A DNA stretch of 48,660 bases, taken from contig JAWQFJ010025453.1 in assembly GCA_034096865.1 (NCBI GenBank), forward strand, positions 1 to 48,660, in the 5' to 3' direction. Position 1 is the first letter of the stretch. Each line of letters begins with the position of its first letter. Made by a program: the position numbers and the translations under genes. Source of the DNA: Theodoxus fluviatilis. Lineage: Eukaryota; Mollusca; Gastropoda; Cycloneritida; Neritidae. This document shows positions 40,605 to 48,660 of the stretch, in pieces. The notes beneath the pieces are model-generated. The model was not told where the DNA came from and did not search any database. It saw nothing but the letters and a program-made list of their open reading frames with translations.

Positions 40605-43435
40605 ACGTAAGGAGAGAGGATAGAGCACGTAGGGAGAGAGGATAGAGCACGTAGGGAGAGAGGTTAGAGCAAGTAAGGAGAGAGGATAGAGCAAGTAAGG
40701 AGAGAGGTTAGAGCAAGTAGGGAGAGAGGTTAGAGCAAGTAAGGAGAGAGGATAGAGCACGTAGGGAGAGAGGATAGAGCAAGTAAGGAGAGAGGATAGA
40801 GCAAGTAGGGAGAGAGGATAGAGCAAGTAAGGAGAGAGGTTAGAGCAAGTAAGGAGAGAGGATAGAGCAAGTAAGGAGAGAGGTTATAGCAAGTAAGGAG
40901 AGAGGATAGAGCAAGTAAGGAGAGAGGTTAGAGCAAGTAAGGAGAGAGGATAGAGCAAGTAAGGAGAGAGGATAGAGCAAGTAGGGAGAGAGGTTAGAGC
41001 AAGTAAGGAGAGAGGTTAGAGCAAGTAAGGAGAGAGGTTAGAGCAAGTAAGGAGAGAGGATAGAGCAAGTAGGGAGAGAGGATAGAGCAAGTAAGGAGAG
41101 AGGTTAGAGCAAGTAAGGAGAGAGGATAGAGCAAGTAAGGAGAGAGGATAGAGCAAGTAAGGAGAGAGGATAGAGCAAGTAAGGAGAGAGGATAGAGCAA
41201 GTAAGGAGAGAGGATAGAGCAAGTAAGGAGAGAGGTTAGAGCATGTAAGGAGAGAGGATAGAGCAAGTAAGGAGAGAGGATAGAGCAAGTAAGGAGAGAG
41301 GATAGAGCACGTAGGGAGAGAGGATAGAGCAAGTAAGGAGAGAGGTTAGAGCAAGTAAGGAGAGAGATTAGAGCAAGTAAGGAGAGAGGATAGAGCATGT
41401 AAGGAGAGAGGATAGAGCAAGTAAGGAGAGAGGTTAGAGTAAGTAAGGAGAGAGGATAGAGCATGTAAGGAGAGAGGATAGAGCAAGTAAGGAGAGAGGA
41501 TAGAGCAAGTAAGGAGAGAGGATAGAGCAAGTAAGGAGAGAGGATAGAGCAAGTAAGGAGAGAGGATAGAGCAAGTAAGGAGAGAGGATAGAGCAAGTAA
41601 GGAGAGAGGATAGAGCAAGTAAGGAGAGAGGATAGAGCAAGTAAGGAGAGAGCATAGAGCAAGTAAGGAGAGAGGATAGAGCAAGTAAGGAGAGAGGATA
41701 GAGCAAGTAAGGAGAGAGGTTAGAGCAAGTAAGGAGAGAGGTTATAGCAAGTAAGGAGAGAGGATAGAGCAAGTAGGGAGAGAGGATAGAGCAAATAAGG
41801 AGAGAGGATAGAGCAAGTAAGGAGAGAGGATAGAGCAAGTAAGGAGAGAGGTTATAGCAAGTAAGGAGAGAGGATAGAGCAAGTAAGGAGAGAGGATAGA
41901 GCAAGTAAGGAGAGAGGATAGAGCAAGTAAGGAGAGAGGATAGAGCAAGTAAGGAGAGAGGATAGAGCTGATAGAGCAAGTAAGGAGAGAGGATAGAGCA
42001 AGTAAGGAGAGAGGATAGAGCAAGTAAGGAGAGAGGATAGAGCAAGTAAGGAGAGAGGTTAGAGCAAGTAAGGAGAGAGGATAGAGCAAGTAAGGAGAGA
42101 GGATAGAGCAAGTAAGGAGAGAGGTTAGAGCAAGTAAGGAGAGAGGATAGAGCAAGTAAGGAGAGAGGATAGAGCAAGTAAGGAGAGAGGTTAGAGCAAG
42201 TAAGGAGAGAGGATAGAGCAGTAGGAGAGAGGATAGAGCAAGTAAGGAGAGAGGATAGAGCAAGTAAGGAGAGAGGATAGAGCAAGTAAGGAGAGAGGAT
42301 AGAGCAAGTAAGGAGAGAGGATAGAGCAAGTAAGGAGAGAGGATAGAGCAAGTAAGGAGAGAGGATAGAGCAAGTAAGGAGAGAGGATAGAGCAAGTAAG
42401 GAGAGAGGTTAGAGCAAGTAAGGAGAGAGGATAGAGCAAGTAAGGAGAGAGGTTAGAGCAAGTAAGGAGAGAGGATAGAGCAAGTAAGGAGAGAGGATAG
42501 AGCAAGTAAGGAGAGAGGATAGAGCAAGTAAGGAGAGAGGATAGAGCAAGTAAGGAGAGAGGATAGAGCAAGTAAGGAGAGAGGATAGAGCAAGTAAGGA
42601 GAGAGGATAGAGCAAGTAAGGAGAGAGGATAGAGCAAGTAAGGAGAGAGGTTAGAGCAAGTAAGGAGAGAGGATAGAGCAAGTAAGGAGAGAGGATAGAG
42701 CAAGTAAGGAGAGAGGTTAGAGCAAGTAAGGAGAGAGGATAGAGCACGTAGGGAGAGAGGATAGAGCAAGTAAGGAGAGAGGATAGAGCAAGTAAGGAGA
42801 GAGGATAGAGCAAGTAAGGAGAGAGGATAGAGCAGTAGAGAGGGTAGAGCAAGTAAGAGAGAGATAGAGCAAGTAAGGAGAGAGGATAGAGCAAGTAAGG
42901 AGAGAGGATAGAGCAAGTAAGGAGAGAGGATAGAGCAAGTAAGGAGAGAGGATAGAGCAAGTAAGGAGAGAGGATAGAGCAAGTAAGGAGAGAGGATAGA
43001 GCAAGTAAGGAGAGAGGATGCAGCAAGTAAGGAGAGAGGATAGAGCAAGTAAGGAGAGAGGATAGAGCACGTAGGGAGAGAGGATAGAGCAAGTAAGGAG
43101 AGAGGTTAGAGCAAGTAAGGAGAGAGGTTAGAGCAAGTAAGGAGAGAGGATAGAGCAAGTAAGGAGAGAGGATAGAGCAAGTAAGGAGAGAGGTTAGAGC
43201 AAGTAAGGAGAGAGGATAGAGCAAGTAAGGAGAGAGGATAGAGCAAGTAAGGAGAGAGGATAGAGCAAGTAAGGAGAGAGGATAGAGCAAGTAAGGAGAG
43301 AGGATAGAGCAAGTAAGGAGAGAGGTTAGAGCAAGTAAGGAGAGAGGATAGAGCAAGTAAGGAGAGAGGATAGAGCAAGTAGGGAGAGAGGATGATACTT
43401 GATAGGCCAAGTAGGGAGAGAGGATGATACTTGAT
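40605..43435. repeat. 22-bp satellite, about 125 units
   Basis: Unit AGGAGAGAGGATAGAGCAAG plus TA, with GATAGAG/GTTAGAG and AAGTAAGG/ACGTAGGG variants mixed throughout. A patch of shortened units lies at 42832-42865. Strongly purine-rich on the + strand. Minus-strand frames of 90-350 codons are artefacts. Confidence 0.97.
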
Positions 43436-44065
43436 AGGCCAAGTAAGGACAGTAGACGACAGACCAAGCAAGCATGGACACCTAAAAGCCGTTGAGGTCA
43501 CGACATCAAGGTGGTGACGCGATCGCCTTGCCAGCTGACTACCCACTGATGATCAGAGCTGCTCAACACCACTCCAAACCAGCCCACACCAGACTCCTGA
43601 ACTACACCCGATCCACGATCAGCGTGACTCTATGCAACTGTCGCATTCCCAAAGCCGTACTTGTGTCACGTGACACACGCCTACAGGTACGGGCCCCAGT
43701 TGGTCACGAGCAGAGATTACGTGGCGTCATGTCAAGGGTCAGCAGCCCGCGGCTCCCATGCCAGGTGCCCGCATCATGCGCCAGGCCTTGAGACCCGAGA
43801 CGCTGACGTGGAAAGGCTGCACGGGGCACGACTGCGCCACCATCTTTCCCAGGCGCGAGCCAGTTTTTACGGGCTCCGCTTTAGTTGTGTAATCTATTCT
43901 TGAGGAGTCACATGGCGTGCAACAAAATACCTCGTCATGCAGCAGCTCCCTATCTCCGTCTGACAAGGTCAAGGCCATGCAGGAGTATCTCCCTGTCTGA
44001 CAAGGTCAAGGCCATGCATGAGCGGCGCACTCGACCTGTCAAGCACTACAGCTGAGTAGCCTGAC
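43436..44065. other. Unique spacer
   Basis: About 630 bp containing a 37-bp tandem duplicate carrying CTGACAAGGTCAAGGCCATG (near 43960 and 43998). No gene recognised. Confidence 0.5.
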
Positions 44066-44597
44066 CAGAGGCTTGTTCATAACAACTCAGCGCTGCATGA
44101 GCGCTTAATGTTGGCAATTGAGCGCTTCATTGCTCACCTGAACGCCCCAGAGTTTGTGCAGCGCTTCACTTGTTAAAGGGGAGGTAAATCTTCTGCGCCC
44201 CATGTTGTGTTGATAGACGCGAAGAAAATATTTTCTTTGCCACAGACATCGTTTATGCACGTTTACATGTATTCTGCGTGAATAAAGTCCACTACGGTGT
44301 CATCCTTACTTGCCATTCTTCGCGCATACAGGGCGCTTGGGGCAAATAAAGCCCGTTCCAGTCCCAAAATGATGTTTCTGAGGGTTATTGTACGCGTCGA
44401 CGGCCAGTGCGGGATCGAAGACGCCATTTTGTTTTGCTGCAGAATCCCTCTGCTGCACGTCGGATTGGTGATTCACAGCGCTGCGTTGCGCTGAGTGAGC
44501 GCTGAGTGAATCGCGCCCCAAATTGCCGTTCAGGAGTGAATCACATTAAGCGCTGAGTAAGCGCAATGAAGCACTGCGCCTTCTGAACTCCCCTCTG
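44066..44597. mobile_element. Possible hAT-like MITE
   Basis: Starts CAGAGGCTTGTTCATAACAA and ends, read from the other strand, CAGAGGGGAGTTCAGAAGGC. CAGAGG termini and many subterminal AGCGCTT/AGCGCTGAG motifs in both orientations resemble hAT-type elements. The 8-bp flanks do not match, so no target duplication supports it. Confidence 0.35.
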
Positions 44598-44728
44598 ATC
44601 TACATAGCGCCAGTCACTGCAGCAGTGACGTCAGTGCTTCGTGACGACAGCATCTGGCGCCTCGCATTTATTCAAGGGTGACGTGGAAAAGATGTCATCA
44701 GGCAGATTGCAGGGGCTGGCTCTACACC

Positions 44729-45088
44729 ATTCTAGTAAACTAGAGATTTTGCCTCCATTCTAGTAAACTAGAGATTTTGCCTCCATTCTAGTAAACTAGA
44801 GATTTTGCCTCCATTCTAGTAAACTAGAGACTTCGCCTTCATTCTAGTAAACTAGAGACTTCGCCTTCATTCTAGTAAACTAGAGACTTCGCCTTCATTC
44901 TAGTAAACTAGAGACTTCGCCTTCATTCTAGTAAACTAGAGACTTCGCCTTCATTCTAGTAAACTAGAGACTTCGCCTTCATTCTAGTAAACTAGAGACT
45001 TCGCCTTCATTCTAGTAAACTAGAGACTTCGCCTTCATTCTAGTAAACTAGAGACTTCGCCTTCATTCTAGTAAACTAGAGATTTCGC
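44729..45088. repeat. 28-bp satellite with built-in hairpin, about 13 units
   Basis: Unit CATTCTAGTAAACTAGAGAC then TTCGCCTT. Each unit holds TCTAGT-AA-ACTAGA, a 6-bp-arm inverted repeat. The first three units have GATTTTGCCTC instead of GACTTCGCCTT. Confidence 0.95.
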
Positions 45089-45584
45089 CTACCGGCAAAA
45101 GTATCTCTAGCACTGTTGACATCACATGATGGAAGGTTTTTGGCCAATTTATGCAAACGGAGGTCACACGAGAGGCTTGTGGGATAGCCGATGTGCTCCC
45201 TGACATACGCCGGTAAAGTAGTTCTAAGACTATTTCGCACAAAACTCTTAACTTACTCTTGTTGAGACAACAAACAAGCATTTATTCGATACAATAAAAT
45301 GTTTGTGTTGAAATGGAAACAAGTTTTGACATCTGAATGATTTCTGTAAAAAGTGGAGAGAAAAATAGTATCAGAACGAACTATTTTTGACGCAAGGCTG
45401 TAAAGCAAAAGATCAAACCTATTACGCATTCATTGCGAACTGTGCCAGAGTCAATACTACTGACTCGGGTTTACAGAATGGCTCTACACACATTCTCCAT
45501 TGCCTGCTCTCCAGACTGAAAGAACTGAACAACTTCTACTCCTCACCAGCAAGCAGCCAGAAGCTGGAAAAATACTTCTGGCTG
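45089..45584. other. Unique spacer
   Basis: About 495 bp; no gene recognised. Confidence 0.45.
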
Positions 45585-45672
45585 AACCCCCAATATACAC
45601 CCCCAGCATGAGCACCTTCATCCCAACACCCCCAATATACACCCCCAGCATGAGCACCTTCATCCCAACACC
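45585..45672. repeat. 43-bp direct repeat, two copies
   Basis: CCCCCAATATACACCCCCAG and AGCACCTTCATCCCAACAC occur twice in tandem. Confidence 0.9.
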
Positions 45673-46045
45673 CTTGTTCCTGATGAAAGACTGTCCGAGT
45701 CAGACACATTTTGTCATCCTTCCATAAGATACAACCTGCAACCATTCCAGGGGTTATTTGACATATTTCACATATTAATCCCACAACCGCACAGGAAAAA
45801 ATACGCATGGAGCATGAAAGCTGGACATCAGCCAGACACAGCACATGTCTGTCCTGCCACAGTCATTCCAACAGACAAAAATTTGTGAGCATCTGAAGCA
45901 CTTGAAGACACAAGTTCAGTACCTGGATCAGCACATTACTTACCTTCTCATCAAGCACAATGACTGATATATTGTTGTCATAAAAGGCCAATAACTTTCA
46001 TAAATAATACCAAAAAACCCAACACTCTCAGTCTTTCTGCCTGTC
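45673..46045. other. Unique spacer
   Basis: No gene or repeat recognised. Confidence 0.45.
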
Positions 46046-46878
46046 CAAGTGGAGCATGACAGACTGAGCAGAACATAAAGGCAGGGATGGACAACTCACA
46101 TGACATGACAGACTGAGCAGAACACAGAGGCAGGGATGGACAACTCACATGACAGACTGAGCAGAACACAGAGGCAGGGATGGACAACTCACATGACAGA
46201 CTGAGCAGAACACAGAGGCAGGGATGGACAACTCACATGACAGACTGAGCAGAACACAGAGGCAGGGATGGACAACTCACATGACAGACTGAGCAGAACA
46301 CAGAGGCAGGGATGGACAACTCACATCACATGACAGACTGAGCAGAACATAGAGGCAGGGATGGACAACTCACATGACAGACTGAGCAGAACACAGAGGC
46401 AGGGATGGACAACTCACATGGCAGACTGAGCAGAACACAGAGGCAGGGATGGACAACTCACATGACATGACAGACTGAGCAGAACACAGAGGCAGGGATG
46501 GACAACTCACATGACATGGCAGACTGAGCAGAACACAGAGGCAGGGATGGACAACTCACATGACATGGCAGACTGAGCAGAACACAGAGGCAGGGATGGA
46601 CAACTCACATGACATGACAGACTGAGCAGAACACAGAGGCAGAGATGGACAACTCACATGACAGACTGAGCAGAACACAGAGGCAGAGATGGACAACTCA
46701 CATGACAGACTGAGCAGAACACAGAGGCAGGGATGGACAACTCACATGGCAGACTGAGCAGAACACAGAGGCAGGGATGGACAACTCACATGACATGACA
46801 GACTGAGCAGAACACAGAGGCAGAGATGGACAACTCACATGACAGACTGAGCAGAACACAGAGGCAGGGATGGACAAC
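46046..46878. repeat. 44/49-bp satellite, about 18 units
   Basis: Unit contains CAGACTGAGCAGAACACAGA and GGCAGGGATGGACAACTCAC. Some copies have an extra 5-bp CATGA at the joint (CATGACATGA). Small minus-strand frames are artefacts. Confidence 0.95.
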
Positions 46879-47072
46879 ACTCCCAGGAAAGCACCTGATG
46901 AACCCACCCCCACTCTTACTGCAGGTACACAAACTCGAATGACAATGGTACTCACCAGTGAAGTGCTTGTTCAGAAGTTGGATCTGCAAAAGAGCATGAA
47001 GTTGATGGTTGTATTTGTGCTAAAATGTTCAATGTAGCAATGTTATCAATACATGTACCAGAATAAATGTCA

Positions 47073-47298
47073 CTGGCCAAGACCATCCTGCAAGGTACCA
47101 TACCAGGTGGGAGAAGGAGAGGCAGGCAGAGAAAGAGGTGGGAAGACAACATCAAAGAGTGGACAGGCTTGACCTTTGCTGACTCACAGTGAGCCACAGA
47201 GGATAGAGATTGATGGAGGAAGATTGTCCGAAAGTCATCAGTGGTGCCTCATAAACCCATCTCAGGGTTAAGAGACTGAACTGAACTGAACTGAACTT
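47073..47298 (+). pseudogene. Decayed LINE reverse transcriptase, 3' end with ACTGA tail
   Basis: Reading from 47073 gives LAKTILQGTIPGGRRRGRQR, KRWEDNIKEWTGLTFADSQ, a TGA stop, ATEDRD, another TGA, WRKIV. The GGRRRGRQRKxWxDNIKxWTG pattern is the familiar C-terminal end of LINE ORF2 proteins (endonuclease-reverse transcriptase) in fish and invertebrates. The two in-frame TGAs sit where Arg is usual, as expected from CGA decay. Tandem GAACT at 47277-47297 is the 3' tail. The upstream part is missing (5' truncation). Confidence 0.8.
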
Positions 47299-47649
47299 CA
47301 CCAGATAAATCATTCAAGCTTTACCACAACAAGATAGCCTTGTCACCACTGGATTCTGCAAAATGGATTCTCACAGTCACACGCACACACAAACACGCAC
47401 ACACACACACACACAACCCCCTCAAAATACAGAATATGCAAACGCCTATTTATTCCAGTCTGCAGCTAAGGCAGGTTAACATAATGATCTAAGACTACAT
47501 TGCAATTATCCATGAGAAGCAAACTGACTTAGTAGTACACTTTCCAACTTATGAGAGACTATTGATTTGAGTATGCAGCCACTATAGCGCTAGCTCTTTG
47601 TAAACCAACAATTCACTACTCGTCACAGCAATGCATTTGCAGTGTGGCA
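47299..47649. other. Unique spacer with a (CA)n microsatellite
   Basis: (CA)n-rich at about 47378-47415. Nothing else seen. Confidence 0.6.
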
Positions 47650-48660
47650 CTGCATCAACACCCACCCTTGCTGTCAATACAACACCATCCACCCACCCAC
47701 ATCTCATCATGTCAACACCCACCCTTGCTGTCAATACAACACCATCCACCCACACACACATCCCATCATGTCAACACCCACCCTTGCTGTCAATACAACA
47801 CCATCCACATACACACACATCCCATCAAGTAACACCCACCCTTGCTGTCAACACAACACCATCCACCCACACCCACATCCCATCATGTCAACACCCACCC
47901 TTGCTGTCAACACAACACCATCCACCCACACACACACCCATCAAGTCAACACCCACCCTTGCTGTCAACACAACACCATCCACCCACACACACATCCCAT
48001 CATGTCAACACCCACCCTTGCTGTCAATACAACACCATCCACCCACACACACATCCCATCAAGTCAACACCCACCCTTGCTGTCAATACACCATCCACCC
48101 ACACACATCCCATCATGTCAACACCCACCCTTGCTGTCAACACAACACCATCCACCCACACACACATCCCATCAAGTAATACCCACCCTTGCTGTCAATA
48201 CAACACCACCCACCCACACACACCCCATCATGTCAACACCCACCCTTGCTGTCAATACAACACCATCCACCCACACACACATCCCATCAAGTAATACCCA
48301 CCCTTGCTGTCAACACAACACCATCCACCCACACACACCCACACATCCCATCATGTCAACACCCACCCACATCCCATCATGTCAACACCCATCCTTGCTG
48401 TCAACACAACACCATCCACCCACACACACACCCACATCCCATCATGTCAACACCCACCCACATCCCACCATGTCAACACCCACCCTTGCTGTCAACACAA
48501 CACCATCCACCCACACACATCCATCATGTCAACACCCACCCTTGCTGTCAACACAACACCATCCACCCACACACATCCATCATGTCAACACCCACCCTTG
48601 CTGTCAACACAACACCATCCACCCACACACACCCACACATCCCATCATGTCAACAACCAC
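47650..48660. repeat. ~59-bp satellite running off the window end
   Basis: About 17 units containing CACCCTTGCTGTCAACACAA and CACCATCCACCCACACACAC, then CATCCCATCATGTCAACAC. Length varies in the CA part and between CATGTCAAC and AAGTAAC joints. The right edge is outside the window. Confidence 0.95.

Noticed and set aside
41434..43467. Long minus-strand Leu/Ser/Pro frames
   Set aside because: Shadow of the 22-bp purine-rich satellite.

Overview
The window is animal nuclear DNA: a spliced gene with GT-AG introns, buried in an extreme density of tandem repeats. The only gene I can identify with confidence is Dicer (DICER1 type), on the + strand. The organism is probably a lophotrochozoan invertebrate, plausibly a gastropod mollusc. 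That rests on the Dicer sequence style, the mollusc-like dispersed repeats and the ACTGA-tailed LINE end, and it is an inference, not a proof. No bacterial gene, operon, rRNA, tRNA or CRISPR array is visible.

Region 1 (1-18844) holds eleven consecutive Dicer exons. They join in phase into 718 uninterrupted codons that follow the order of human DICER1: end of helicase HEL1, the HEL2i insertion, HEL2 with its motif V and VI region, a linker with a long acidic run, the DUF283 dimerisation domain, and the platform. The N-terminal helicase exons lie upstream of the window. The PAZ, RNase IIIa/IIIb and dsRBD exons are not found in it. Nearly every intron carries a private minisatellite with 9-, 17-, 26-, 27-, 29-, 32-, 49- or 56-bp units. 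Introns also hold a piggyBac-like non-autonomous element (10136-10850), a second TIR element (13461-14086) and SINE-like pieces.

The most striking observation is that three of these intron arrays contain the splice sites themselves. Intron 4 begins at its first base with 65 exact-length 32-bp units that almost all repeat the donor AAG|GTAGGC. The intron before exon 11 carries a degenerate ~49-bp series that repeats the acceptor plus the start of exon 11. The intron before exon 6 carries a 56-bp array that repeats acceptor-like ends.

Region 2 (18845-48660) has no exon I can recognise. It is a mosaic of unrelated satellites (16-, 19-, 20-, 22-, 25-, 27-, 28-, 39/50-, 41-, 42/44-, 44- and ~59-bp units) separated by short unique spacers. 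It also holds a C-rich stretch of doubtful quality (18850-19940), an 817-bp tandem duplication, a possible hAT-like element and the decayed 3' end of a LINE. By a rough sum, tandem arrays cover a little over half of the window. The region is either a giant satellite-filled intron ahead of the PAZ exon or a misjoin after exon 11; sequence alone cannot decide.
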